Shown here: piece by piece, positions 7,514 to 16,368 of the stretch
Layout: every line of letters begins with the position of its first letter
How positions within the stretch are numbered: position 1 is the stretch's first letter
NCBI RefSeq assembly: GCF_022803015.1
Contig: NZ_JAFKON010000016.1
Span: 1 to 57,341, forward strand
Source: Arthrobacter humicola
GTDB lineage: Bacteria; Actinomycetota; Actinomycetes; Actinomycetales; Micrococcaceae
Length of the DNA: 57,341 nt
Direction: 5' to 3'
Notes under the pieces: generated by a model
Database searches by the model: none
What the model saw: only the letters and a program-made list of their open reading frames with translations
Told to the model about the DNA's origin: nothing
Program-made: the position numbers and the translations under genes

Positions 7514-9349
7514 TTACCTCAGGTAGTAGTGCCTTTCCCTGTTAGCCAAGTTGGAGTTCAGCAGTTCCTCGAGAGCCTTGAATGACAGGCCCGTGGGTTT
7601 GGAGCCATTGGCAATGACGGCCCCAATGGACAGCGAGTACAGGTATTCGAGGCTACGTTGATGGGTGACTTCGTTCTTGTCCCCCTGAGGCAGATTGCTT
7701 AGGTGGCGGCGGATAGCGTCCAAGGCGATTTCACCGGCACCGTTGAGGTTCTGCACGTCGCCCTTGGCTCCGGCCGTGAAAGTGATTACGAGGTCGAAGA
7801 ACGGTACAAGCTCTGCGCCGCTGCGACCCTTGTAGCCCTTCATTGAGCGTTGCTGCTTGTCTAGAACGCTCACATCCGTTTGGACGAGTCCTGCATGGTC
7901 AGTGGCCGCGAGCAAGGCGGACCACACCTTGTCATCGGCATTGTGAAAGACCACGCTAGCCCGAGCGCCTGGTGCCAAGACCCTGCGGACTTCTGAGAAT
8001 GCGTTGGAAAGCAGTTTCTCGTAGTCATCCAGAGACTTGCCGCCTGCAGTTGATGGAAGCGATTTGTTGACAACAATTTCTTCAGTGAGATCTGTGACAT
8101 CACCCAACCAGGATTCCCAAACGACATTGCAATCGCCGTAAAACAGGTTTGCCCCGAAGGGCGGGTCGGTAAATACGTAGTCGATGCTTGAGCTTGGAAG
8201 CCAGGAAAGGTCTGTAGCGGACGATTGGCGGGCGAAAGCACGGTCGGTGTCGTCTGCCAGGTTCTCCAAGGCTGGATGGGTTGAATAGAAGCGGCTGACC
8301 TGGGATACCTGATGGCGGAAGATTTCAAAAACGTTGCCCTCAGCGATCAGCTGGGGGATGTAGAGGGTTCCGGTGAGGGGACGTTGGCCGCCGAAAGCGT
8401 TATAGCGCCGCATTCTCGTTGAATGCCAGGCGGTGTTGGTAAAGGCGAACTTCAGAGCGGACTGCACTTTTGGGTCCGCTTGTGTGGTGATGTAGTGCCA
8501 CAACTCGCTGAGCGCGAGTTGGCTGCGGTGATTCCAGAAGTCGGCTACCTGGGTGACGTTTCGGAGATGCAGTGCTGACCGGCGGTACATTTCCCGGTCG
8601 GGACCCAACGGAACACTGGGCATCCACCGGGTGACTGGCTGCCGGGCAAGTGAGGCCAGCAGGGTCAGGTCATTTTCGTCCGCGGGTCCTCTTTGAAGCT
8701 TGCGGCATGAACCGCAGGCGACAGCTTTTTCCGCAGGTTTACTGGGCACGCCACTAAGACCGGAACGGGTCTGCTCGTTGCCGCATTTTCCGCAGGTAAG
8801 AGTACGTGAACTACTGCCACTTTCAGTTTTCTGGTCCCAGACGCGAATGGGTTCTGCGCATTGGGTGCAGGTGTGGACGTCCGTCCAAACTTGGTGGCGC
8901 AAGCGCTCCAGACGGCCGCACGTCGGACAATTCGACGCATATAGCGCCGTCTCTGTGGGGGTCAGGGCCGTAGTCAGAGAGACCATGGCTGCCGCGAGGA
9001 CCGTCGGCGGTACCGGATGGCTGTGGTTATGGGCGAGATGAACAGCGCCAGGGGCAAGATCTGACAGCAGGGCCCGCCGGCCTGTGTTGAGAGCGGCAAG
9101 CCCAGTCATCCCCGATCCGCAGAATGGGTCCAGGACCAGGCTGTCGGGTTCGCTGCTCGCCAGGATGAAAGGCTCAATCGCACCGGGCGGAACCTTTGTC
9201 GGGTAGGTATGTACCTGGTAAGCGCTGCTTCCCTTAGACGACGAAGTGTCTGTGGGAATGGGCCGTTGCGCAGGCCCTGCGGTGTCCCGAAGCAGGTCCG
9301 TGAGGCGGGGTTCCATACTCGCCTCGGCGATGTCGGCGGTCAGGCTCAT
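7514..9349 (-). CDS. DNA amino-methyltransferase, second of a tandem pair
   Basis: A 611-residue DNA methyltransferase of the N6-adenine/N4-cytosine type. The SAM-binding motif I D-P-F-C-G-S-G-M-T-G is near residues 74-83; the catalytic motif IV T-D-P-P-F-G is near 393. Between them lie repeated C-x2-C pairs (C-P-T-C, C-T-Q-C, C-G-K-C, C-G-S-C; residues about 135-215) that look like two zinc ribbons, possibly in target recognition. The order motif I, insertion, motif IV is alpha-class-like although the motif I wording is more beta-class. The start overlaps the stop of its paralogue (ATGA at 9346-9349). Confidence 0.85.
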   Translation of the reverse strand: MSLTADIAEASMEPRLTDLLRDTAGPAQRPIPTDTSSSKGSSAYQVHTYPTKVPPGAIEPFILASSEPDSLVLDPFCGSGMTGLAALNTGRRALLSDLAPGAVHLAHNHSHPVPPTVLAAAMVSLTTALTPTETALYASNCPTCGRLERLRHQVWTDVHTCTQCAEPIRVWDQKTESGSSSRTLTCGKCGNEQTRSGLSGVPSKPAEKAVACGSCRKLQRGPADENDLTLLASLARQPVTRWMPSVPLGPDREMYRRSALHLRNVTQVADFWNHRSQLALSELWHYITTQADPKVQSALKFAFTNTAWHSTRMRRYNAFGGQRPLTGTLYIPQLIAEGNVFEIFRHQVSQVSRFYSTHPALENLADDTDRAFARQSSATDLSWLPSSSIDYVFTDPPFGANLFYGDCNVVWESWLGDVTDLTEEIVVNKSLPSTAGGKSLDDYEKLLSNAFSEVRRVLAPGARASVVFHNADDKVWSALLAATDHAGLVQTDVSVLDKQQRSMKGYKGRSGAELVPFFDLVITFTAGAKGDVQNLNGAGEIALDAIRRHLSNLPQGDKNEVTHQRSLEYLYSLSIGAVIANGSKPTGLSFKALEELLNSNLANRERHYYLR

Positions 9350-11127
9350 ACTGTTCCTTCAATCTTGATGCTGGCGGGGCTGTGGGATGTCTGCGCACGA
9401 CTCCATGCGCCCTTTTCGAACAGAAAGTTCTTTGACAAGAGGACCTCCACCTGACCGTATGAGTAACCGGCAAAGGATGCGCCGCGCTCTAACAACAACC
9501 TCATGACGAAGGAATGGAGATAGGGCGTGCTTCGCTGCCGTGTAGTAGCGGTCTGAAGGTGGCCAGCAATGGCCTCAAGAACATCTTGCTCAGCAACTGA
9601 CGCCGTGATGGCTTGCCTTCGTCTGGCCACACCTCCGGCAGTGGAATGGAGATGAAGTACGAGGTCGAAGCTGGACACGCGCTCCTGGTTCGTCATCTGT
9701 TTAACGCCTTTGAAGCTTGGCTGGGACTTATCGAAAGCAACCGCCGATTCGAGTGTCAGGTCCGCACTTTCAATGGCGCGTTCGAGGCTGCTCCACACGG
9801 CATCGTCGCTGCTATGGAACATAACGCTCGCCCATGCACCCGGCTTGAGGACTCTGGCGATCTCTCCAAAGCTCGCCGCCATCAGTTTTTCGTAGTCGTT
9901 AAGAGTCTTGCCGCCGTTCTGCGCCGTCAGGGACGTGGATACGATCGCTTCGTTGGTCGTATCCGTGAAGTCATCAAGCCATGCCTCCCACAGGAAGGAA
10001 GCATCAGAGTAATAGATGTTGGCGCCGAAGGGGGGATCGGTGAAGACATAGTCAATGCTTTGGTCCTGCAGGTGGTTGAGGTCTGTGGCAGAAGAACGCG
10101 TGACGCTGCACTGGCCCTGGGTCTCACCCACCTTCTTTGCGAGTTGAATGACGGCGCTCAGCTTTCTACGTAGCAGCGAGAAAACGTTGAACTCGTAGGT
10201 CATTGATGCGATGTACAGCGTGCCTGAGAGCACGTTTGTAGGCCGCTTGGGGTTCCATTGGTATCGGCGGGAAGCTCGGTTCACGATGGCGGTCGTGGCG
10301 AACCGGAGCCCGAGTCGCTCCGGGGAAGCGTTGGCTTGCTTCCAGACGGCGGCCAGGGCGCGGAGGTTGCGATCAGTGAAAAAGTCAGCAGCTGTGGCGA
10401 TACCCATTTTGCCGTGCTGCCCGCGCCACATTTCACGCCAGCTTTCCAAGGGAGCGGTGGGATACCAGTCAGTGATGTCGCTTCGATGGGCCTGGTGGGC
10501 GATTTTCATCTCGACCGGAGTCAATGGCCGCTGCTCACGGCTACGACAGCTCAGGCAGCCGACTGAGACCAGCACAGGAGCACCGGGGCGTATCTCCGTG
10601 TCCCCTTTGCGGAAGCTGGCGGAGCAAAGGGGACACACTAGGCTCTTCGAAATCGTCCCGTCTGGCTGCCGCGCGGCATCCCAAAAAAGTACTTCGTGAC
10701 TGCATCCTGGGCAGACAACGGTATCGGACCAGACGGTGTACTCGATTCGGGCATCACCTGTGCAGCGCCCGCACTTTGTCCCGTAAAGCTCCTGCTCAAG
10801 ATCTGCCAGATCTGCGAGCAAGGCACGTGCAGCCTCAGCCAGAGCCGCAGGATCATTGGGTACCGTGTAACCCGAAGCTATATGGACGGCCGCGGGCGAC
10901 AAATCCGACAGCACCCCTTTTCGCCCCGTCAACAGGGACGCAACTCCGGTCATCCCTGAACCGCAAAATGGGTCCAATACTGTGTCGCCGGGGTTGGTGT
11001 AGTGCTCGATGACCGGAACGATACCCTCGGGCGGAACCTTCGTGTGATAGCTGTGTGCCCTGTAGAAGATTGAACCCTTCGCACCGACGATCTCCCGCCT
11101 GTACGGCTCGGTTACGGCGCCGCTCAC
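9346..11127 (-). CDS. DNA amino-methyltransferase, first of a tandem pair
   Basis: A 593-residue paralogue of the downstream enzyme with the same architecture: motif I D-P-F-C-G-S-G-M-T-G at residues 52-61, cysteine pairs (C-G-R-C, C-P-G-C, C-P-L-C, C-L-S-C) at about 117-200, and motif IV T-D-P-P-F-G-A-N near 364. The GTG start at 11127 overlaps the controller gene stop (GTGA). Two closely related but clearly diverged methyltransferases beside one restriction motor usually mean that the two strands of an asymmetric site are modified by different enzymes, as in LlaJI. That reading is inference; the enzyme class is well supported. Confidence 0.85.
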   Translation of the reverse strand: MSGAVTEPYRREIVGAKGSIFYRAHSYHTKVPPEGIVPVIEHYTNPGDTVLDPFCGSGMTGVASLLTGRKGVLSDLSPAAVHIASGYTVPNDPAALAEAARALLADLADLEQELYGTKCGRCTGDARIEYTVWSDTVVCPGCSHEVLFWDAARQPDGTISKSLVCPLCSASFRKGDTEIRPGAPVLVSVGCLSCRSREQRPLTPVEMKIAHQAHRSDITDWYPTAPLESWREMWRGQHGKMGIATAADFFTDRNLRALAAVWKQANASPERLGLRFATTAIVNRASRRYQWNPKRPTNVLSGTLYIASMTYEFNVFSLLRRKLSAVIQLAKKVGETQGQCSVTRSSATDLNHLQDQSIDYVFTDPPFGANIYYSDASFLWEAWLDDFTDTTNEAIVSTSLTAQNGGKTLNDYEKLMAASFGEIARVLKPGAWASVMFHSSDDAVWSSLERAIESADLTLESAVAFDKSQPSFKGVKQMTNQERVSSFDLVLHLHSTAGGVARRRQAITASVAEQDVLEAIAGHLQTATTRQRSTPYLHSFVMRLLLERGASFAGYSYGQVEVLLSKNFLFEKGAWSRAQTSHSPASIKIEGTV

Positions 11128-11390
11128 TTCTTGCTGCCCTTCGCGCCGAAGCGGACAACGAAGACGACGCCCAGGGCGTCAGCAATCCTGGTTAGATTGG
11201 CCATGGTAATTTCGTGCTCTCCACTCTCCCAGCGGGCAACAATCGACTGAGTAGACCCCATGCGAGTCGCAAGCTGATGCTGGGTCAACCCTGCGTTCTC
11301 GCGATTCAGGCGAACCATCGCAGCGATTTCAGAGGGAGTGGGACCGCATTCGGTGGGCGATTCCGGGGCTTTGTCTTGAAGGATGTGCAC
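11124..11390 (-). CDS. XRE-family controller protein
   Basis: About 88 residues with a helix-turn-helix M-V-R-L-N-R-E-N-A-G-L-T-Q-H-Q-L-A-T-R-M, then S-Q-S-I-V-A-R-W-E-S-G and L-T-R-I-A-D-A-L-G: a textbook XRE domain of the kind found in restriction-modification controller (C) proteins and HigA-like antitoxins. The start is uncertain: the GTG at 11390 has AGGAG only two bases away, and the frame stays open upstream to 11522. Its stop overlaps the first methyltransferase, so it likely regulates this operon and perhaps the delayed onset of restriction. Confidence 0.75.
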   Translation of the reverse strand: MHILQDKAPESPTECGPTPSEIAAMVRLNRENAGLTQHQLATRMGSTQSIVARWESGEHEITMANLTRIADALGVVFVVRFGAKGSKK

Positions 11391-11472
11391 AGCTCCTATG
11401 CTATGAGCTGATCGAGTGCCCCTCGAAATCGACACGCCACGCATTTGGTCCCGCCTCTTTGAGACTTTCGCC

Positions 11473-11955
11473 TCATATGGCCGGGGGCAGCCGCCGCAGG
11501 GAAAGCTCCAAAGCCTCGCCAAAAGGCAAGTCCGGGTGGCTTCGTGCTGTATGGCGTTGCCACCTGGACGGATGTCGAGGCTGATCGCTCACCGACCATA
11601 TTGTGCTGCCGGAGTCATGCAACTCTTGTCGCAGCCACGCGATCTGGGCCCGGAAATGAGCACGCACTTCCCCGACCGGCTCTTGGCATCCATAAGCCAG
11701 CAGCGCGTCCCCACCAGCTGCTAGACGCTCGGCAATATCCGAGCGCGCCGATAGCCAGAGGTCAAAGTCCTTCCCAATTGTGTTGACCTCCAGAACACTC
11801 TTTGTGGGGACCGGAAAGAGATTCGCAATCACCACCTCGTGATGGCCAAGCAGCTTAGCGGCAAGGGCGACACGGGCGATGGTTCGGGCACCAGAAGACA
11901 GCGGAGGGTTGAACAGCACAGCCGTGAATCCTTTGGATGCCATAAGGGCGGCCAT
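11473..11955 (-). CDS. DUF1643-like protein
   Basis: A 160-residue protein. It shows L-F-N-P-P-L-S-S-G-A-R-T near the N-terminus, A-A-K-L-L-G-H-H-E-V-V-I-A-N-L-F at about 33-48 and A-L-L-A-Y-G near 88-93. This matches the DUF1643 pattern (L-N-P-S, then G-Y..V.N-L-F, then A-W-G). The function of DUF1643 is not established; members are often seen near restriction and phage genes. The ATG at 11955 follows an in-frame stop directly (TGA-ATG), so the protein cannot extend further in this frame. It precedes the XRE gene on the same strand but the 80-base gap leaves room for a separate promoter. Confidence 0.55.
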   Translation of the reverse strand: MAALMASKGFTAVLFNPPLSSGARTIARVALAAKLLGHHEVVIANLFPVPTKSVLEVNTIGKDFDLWLSARSDIAERLAAGGDALLAYGCQEPVGEVRAHFRAQIAWLRQELHDSGSTIWSVSDQPRHPSRWQRHTARSHPDLPFGEALELSLRRLPPAI

Positions 11956-12611
11956 TCATCGGCCTCTCTATGTCGTTGGTCGCGGCCAGCTGCATGCTCT
12001 TGCAGAGAAGCAGCTGCGTCGCCGCCGGCCTATTGGGACATCCAAGAATAACGGAAGCGGAACTGGGGCGAGAGAGCCAGTCGGTCGGCAGTCTCTAAAG
12101 TCAGGTCGTCTTCGAGCCAACGTCTTACTGGTCAGCATGCGAGGCCAGCGAGATGTGCGGCAATGGCCTTGTATTTGGGACAGTGATAGGACCCAATGAG
12201 CCGGGCGGCATTGCGCAAGGATTCCGCGGCATCCACCGACAATGGTCCAGGTCCCAGGGACATTACCCAAAGCATGATTCCCGCAACATATCGCTCCCAA
12301 AAAACGTCCAGATGCAACTGGCACGAGAGAAAGAGCGGTGGTGTGGGCGGACAGCCAAGGGTGTTGGTCCTCGACAAGACAACAGGAACTAGGTCCATTG
12401 CTTCAGCACCGCAGCCCACATGGCTGCAGGGAAGTCCAGCCGGTGAAGCGTTCATTTTTTCCTCCTGAAGATTCGGTCGTGTCCCTTGGTTCTCTCATAT
12501 TCGGGGCCGAGCTTGTGGGACCGGGTGCGAGTTTGGTGCGACCTTCGTCTGTCAGCGTTCGGAGCTGCGTCGTCCGGTCCGTCCTGCCCACCTCCCGAGT
12601 AGGGTGGCGCC
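11956..12611. other. Intergenic region between divergent genes
   Basis: No convincing gene. Open frames on both strands have poor composition; the least bad is a minus-strand stretch ending L-S-V-D-A-A-E-S-L-R-N-A-A-R-L near 12132, which may be a remnant. GC content dips relative to neighbours. Promoters for the minus DUF1643 gene and the plus DUF6308 gene must lie here. Confidence 0.4.
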
Positions 12612-13250
12612 ATGACGACCTTGAAAGTTGGCGGCGCCACGATTGATTTCAAGTCGGCGTTGGCCCGTGCCAAGAACTACCTGGTGGACAGCCCAGAAAC
12701 CTCCGCTTATCCGGCCTATGACGGCTACCCCGGCTCCGACACACCAGAAGTTGCCCAGCAGGATCTACTCGCCATAGTGCTGCTCAACGTCTCCAATAAC
12801 CCGGTTCCCGTCTATAACGGGCTTCAAGCCCTGCTCCCGCGCATCAACGAGAAACTGCAGGACCCATCGCTTCACGGCGACCTCGCAACGGCTGGCCCTG
12901 AAACCATCGAGGGCCTTGTTAACCTCTTTGGGGTATTGGAGGAGCAGCCGACCAAGTACGTCCGGCTGACCACGCTCTCCAAGGTGTTGCACCGTAAGCG
13001 GCCAGAGCTAATTCCGTTGTTCGATGACAACATCTACTACTGCTATACGAAATGTGCGGGTGCGCCGGTCCCAGAGGAAGTGGGCAGGAGCCGGGCCGGC
13101 TATCGGCGGGCCTGGTTGTCAGCTTTGCAGGCGGACCTGTTGGCACATATGCAGCAGTGGCAGGAAATAGCACTGATAGCCCCTGGCCCCAAGATCACCC
13201 CGGTGCGAGCTCTGGACATTATCGGCTGGGAACTCGGAAAGCGACCGTAG
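12612..13250 (+). CDS. DUF6308-family protein
   Basis: A 212-residue soluble protein beginning at ATG 12612 after gagtagggtgg. The segment L-S-K-V-L-H-R-K-R-P-E-L-I-P-L-F-D-D-N-I (about residues 121-140) followed by a Y-x-C-Y motif is the hallmark of DUF6308-type actinobacterial proteins, whose function is unknown. The C-terminus V-R-A-L-D-I-I-G-W-E-L-G-K also fits. It lies 23 bases upstream of a nuclease-like gene on the same strand, so the two probably form a unit inside the defence cluster. Confidence 0.65.
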   Translation: MTTLKVGGATIDFKSALARAKNYLVDSPETSAYPAYDGYPGSDTPEVAQQDLLAIVLLNVSNNPVPVYNGLQALLPRINEKLQDPSLHGDLATAGPETIEGLVNLFGVLEEQPTKYVRLTTLSKVLHRKRPELIPLFDDNIYYCYTKCAGAPVPEEVGRSRAGYRRAWLSALQADLLAHMQQWQEIALIAPGPKITPVRALDIIGWELGKRP

Positions 13251-13273
13251 AACGAGCCCCGGAGAGTATGGCG

Positions 13274-13867
13274 ATGGCCAGGGAAGATCAGAACCGCGTA
13301 CTCGACCTCATTGAACATGTCATCGGCGCTAACCTGCGACGGGAGGTGTGTCCCTCCTGGCTAAAGAGGCCAGGTAGGACTGAGTGCGGGCAGGAATGGC
13401 AGACAGTAAAAAGCATTTACCGGCTACTGACCGGATCAGAGCTTCCCGATGAGATGCCGGTTCGTGAACGACGGCGACTGGATGCCGTCTGGATCGGCCC
13501 CTCAGGCAGGCAGCGGGTCATAGAGTACGACGAGGGCCAGCATTTCAACCGTTTCAGGGAGGAGACGATCAAGAATTACCCTGACACGCTTCAACTCGCC
13601 TACGACAAAGCATCTTGGACGATCCGCTGTGCAACGCATGAACAGATCCGAGGCGGCGGCTTCAGCAAACCACGGCCTCCGCTGTTCCCCATGGAAGGGG
13701 GACGCAACTACCAACGAGCGTTCCGGGACATGCTGGCCGATGTGCTCCCACCTGCGCATGGCTGGGACCCCACACTGCGCATTGGACATTTCGAGGTCGG
13801 ATCCTGGTTATACAACCGCGACGCCGAAGATCGAATGAAAATCCTGCTAGAAGCAAAGTTGATCTGA
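13274..13867 (+). CDS. Nuclease-like protein with E-x-D-E-x-Q-H-F motif
   Basis: A 197-residue protein. ggagag at 13261-13266 is well placed for the ATG at 13274 and too close for the one at 13268. Residues about 70-90 read R-R-R-L-D-A-V-W-I-G, then R-V-I-E-Y-D-E-G-Q-H-F-N and an arginine/aspartate-rich helix. A D..E-x-D-E-x-Q-H arrangement on two strands resembles PD-(D/E)xK or very-short-patch-repair-like nuclease cores, but the lysine is replaced by Q, as in some divergent members. The last third is W/Y-rich. Coupled to the DUF6308 gene; role in defence is inferred from location. Confidence 0.55.
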   Translation: MAREDQNRVLDLIEHVIGANLRREVCPSWLKRPGRTECGQEWQTVKSIYRLLTGSELPDEMPVRERRRLDAVWIGPSGRQRVIEYDEGQHFNRFREETIKNYPDTLQLAYDKASWTIRCATHEQIRGGGFSKPRPPLFPMEGGRNYQRAFRDMLADVLPPAHGWDPTLRIGHFEVGSWLYNRDAEDRMKILLEAKLI

Positions 13868-13883
13868 GGATGTTCTTGATTCA

Positions 13884-14324
13884 TCAGGCATAGAGACTTG
13901 CCAGCACTCCGCCCAGGACCAAGCGGAATTCCAGGGGATGCTCCGCAAAGGGTTCCAGATCCCGGACTCCTTCGGTGAGTACCGACCAGAAGACGACGTC
14001 CGTGCCGCACTTTCGCGGTCGCCGAATGAACCACGCGTAACCACGCGGCATCGCAGGAATACTGGCTGCAGCCAAGTAGGCATCAATACCATCCTCGAGC
14101 GATTCGAGGTCTGCATCGCTGAGGGCGCTAGGTTGGTGCACGGCGGCCCCGTTGGCCAGTATGAGAATCTCAGTGTGCCGCTCCCCCGCTGTGGCGGGCT
14201 CTCTGCAGGTGTTCATCGGGCCGGCGGCCCACGCCACCAAGGCTCCCCAACCGTTCGCTGGTATCTCGACCCATCCCTCCGGCTCCGGCCGTTGCCGCAC
14301 CTGTGTCCAAGATTGTTCGATCAT
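13884..14324 (-). CDS. Hypothetical protein
   Basis: A 146-residue protein, read from the ATG at 14324 (the frame is open to 14354). It contains W-V-E-I-P-A-N-G-W-G-A-L-V-A-W, an E-I-L-I-L-A-N-G strand and R-G-Y-A-W-F-I-R-R-P-R-K-C-G. No family recognised and no membrane segment. It converges with the nuclease-like gene (16-base gap), and the stretch 14325-14666 upstream holds no other gene, only the likely divergent promoters for this gene and the one at 14667. Confidence 0.45.
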   Translation of the reverse strand: MIEQSWTQVRQRPEPEGWVEIPANGWGALVAWAAGPMNTCREPATAGERHTEILILANGAAVHQPSALSDADLESLEDGIDAYLAAASIPAMPRGYAWFIRRPRKCGTDVVFWSVLTEGVRDLEPFAEHPLEFRLVLGGVLASLYA

Positions 14325-14666
14325 TCCCTCAGTTTGCCGTTGCGCGCAAACCATTCAGGAGACCGCCACGCAGCCTTTGCCATCAGTCCGGAACACCAAG
14401 CCCTAGCAGAACAAGCCACCGTCGAGGTGTCCGCACGATGCTGCTGGCATCTCTTTTCATCCCTCCGCTTAGCGCATCATAAAGTCGGACGTCGCCCGTA
14501 GCGTCAGCTGATGGCTTGCCAGCCAGCTGGGGAGACAACCAGCTGAACGGGCTGGTTACCCTGGTCAGCCATCTCCACCCGATTTTCGACGAGAGCTACG
14601 GCGAACCTAGTGGTCAGCAGCCAGGGATCCGCGGTCTTTTGCCGCAGGTCGCTAGAGTATTCCTTT

Positions 14667-16061
14667 GTGTCAGATGAGCGTCTTCCGTTCGGGAAGCAGA
14701 TCAGCCCAAACCAGATCAACCTACGCCAAGCGCTGGGACTGGTCCGAGACAACCCTCGCAACAGGGAGGCCTTGCATCGCGCGATCGGGGACACCTTCTT
14801 CACCGATCGTGATGACCGCCGAACTTTCGGCATGAACGCATTCCTAGCGATGCGTTCCTATGGCTTAGTGACTGGGGATAAGGAGTACGCGCTCACTGCG
14901 CTTGGTGAGGATCTGCTCAAAACCCAAGGTGAGACAGCGTTCCACGAGCGGCTGGGCCAGCACATTCTCCTGAACCTCCACGGTCTGCAGGTCGTCGAAG
15001 CAGTCCATTCACTTCAGTCCCGTGGAGTCAATGTCAAGGTTGAGACTGTCGCCCAAGAGCTCACCACCGTCGGCATCGGCTCGGGAGGTGACAGCGGAGA
15101 GAACATCAACCCACTGCGCCTCTTGCTGGAGCGTGCGGGGGTTTTCATCGCTGGCAAGGGCCTTTGGACGATCGACTCGGCCGTAGTGAAGAAGCTCACG
15201 GGCGCCTCCACGGCCGAGATATCCGAGATTGTGGATCTCACCAAGCCGCAGCAAGCATTCCTGCGCGCGCTGGCCACCTACACCGACGAGGAATCACCGA
15301 TGGCCTCTAAGGTGCGTTCCCTCGCGGAGGGGCAGGCCCCCGCTATCAGGTTCGACACCAAGACCTTCGCTGAGCGCGTGGTTAAGAGCCTCGCCGAGGA
15401 TGGCTGGATCGAGGTCGAGAAGGCCACCGGCGGCCGTGGTGCAAAGTCAAGTCGCGTCACACCTACCGAGAAGTTCCGGAAGACCATCAGCGAACCGCTC
15501 ATGAACACGGTGCTGGAGCAGACTCACTTCCCCGACCCTGCTTCGCTCCGCCGTCCACTCAGGGATCTACTCACGGTCGTCAACGACGTGAAGAACGAAA
15601 CCAACCACGCACGCGGCCTCGCTCTGGAGGGCGTATGCATCCAGGTCATACGAATGATCGGGGCGCGCTTCCTCGACTGGCGTCTCCGTGGCAAGGAAAC
15701 TTCTGGTGCAGAAGTCGATTTGGTGGCCGAGACGTCCAACGACCCCTACCTGCTGATCCAACTGCAGAGTAAGGCCTCGGCAATCAATGGCCGCGAGATT
15801 ATTGACCGGGAGGTCGGCGTAGCTCAGTCGCTCAAGAGCAACGTCATTCTCTTCGTTTCCGCGAAAAATGTCGGTAAGGCCGCGCGGCGCGCGGCGGCTG
15901 TCTACATGCAGGAGACAAGCCTCGCGGTGCTGTTCCTGGATGAAACCGATCTCAGCGGCGGCGCTGCTGCGGTCGCAGCAGGAATTGCGCGCGAATGGGA
16001 CCATGTGCGCCAGATCAAGGGTAAGCGTGGGCAGGAACGGACACGGGCAATGACCGAGTAG
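14667..16061 (+). CDS. Restriction endonuclease-like protein
   Basis: About 464 residues; GTG 14667 is my preferred start because the sequence S-D-E-R-L-P-F-G-K-Q reads like a real N-terminus, though no strong ribosome site is seen and the frame opens at 14610. The N-terminal two-thirds looks like winged-helix modules (residues 20-110 and 200-290). The C-terminal part has R-L-R-G-K-E-T-S-G-A-E-V-D-L-V-A-E-T and, after 14 residues, L-I-Q-L-Q-S-K-A (about 340-370): the (E/D)VD...Q-x-K core of PD-(D/E)xK endonucleases. It stands alone, without a partner methyltransferase, so it may be a modification-dependent enzyme or a solitary defence nuclease. Confidence 0.65.
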   Translation: MSDERLPFGKQISPNQINLRQALGLVRDNPRNREALHRAIGDTFFTDRDDRRTFGMNAFLAMRSYGLVTGDKEYALTALGEDLLKTQGETAFHERLGQHILLNLHGLQVVEAVHSLQSRGVNVKVETVAQELTTVGIGSGGDSGENINPLRLLLERAGVFIAGKGLWTIDSAVVKKLTGASTAEISEIVDLTKPQQAFLRALATYTDEESPMASKVRSLAEGQAPAIRFDTKTFAERVVKSLAEDGWIEVEKATGGRGAKSSRVTPTEKFRKTISEPLMNTVLEQTHFPDPASLRRPLRDLLTVVNDVKNETNHARGLALEGVCIQVIRMIGARFLDWRLRGKETSGAEVDLVAETSNDPYLLIQLQSKASAINGREIIDREVGVAQSLKSNVILFVSAKNVGKAARRAAAVYMQETSLAVLFLDETDLSGGAAAVAAGIAREWDHVRQIKGKRGQERTRAMTE

Positions 16062-16368
16062 AGGTTCTACGCTGCCTAGTCGGAGAGAACTGCTTATGTC
16101 GTTTGGTAAATTTTCCACTTTGGCCGTTCGGAACGTTGCCCGAGCCGGTAGTCGAGGCACCTCAGCGACGTACCCCTAGTTTGTGACCGGCCCTGCGCAG
16201 GTCTTGAAAGCTGAACGGCTTAGCACGCCAAGAATACGACTCGGCATGAAACGCCAGACGATGCGGGTACGGTGTTCCAATTCCTAGACGCTGAAGCAGA
16301 CATTGCCAGTTTCAGACGTGGGCCACCGGGCGCCCAGAAGACGTTGCGGAGATGGATAATGAGCGTCT
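16062..16368. other. Intergenic region
   Basis: About 300 bases without a gene. I see no strong hairpin or repeat. The promoter of the gene at 16369 is probably here. Confidence 0.4.

Noticed and set aside
12132..12455. 107-codon minus-strand frame in the large gap before the DUF6308 gene
   Set aside because: Only the last ~40 residues look protein-like; no start signal. Kept only as a possible remnant in the gap description.
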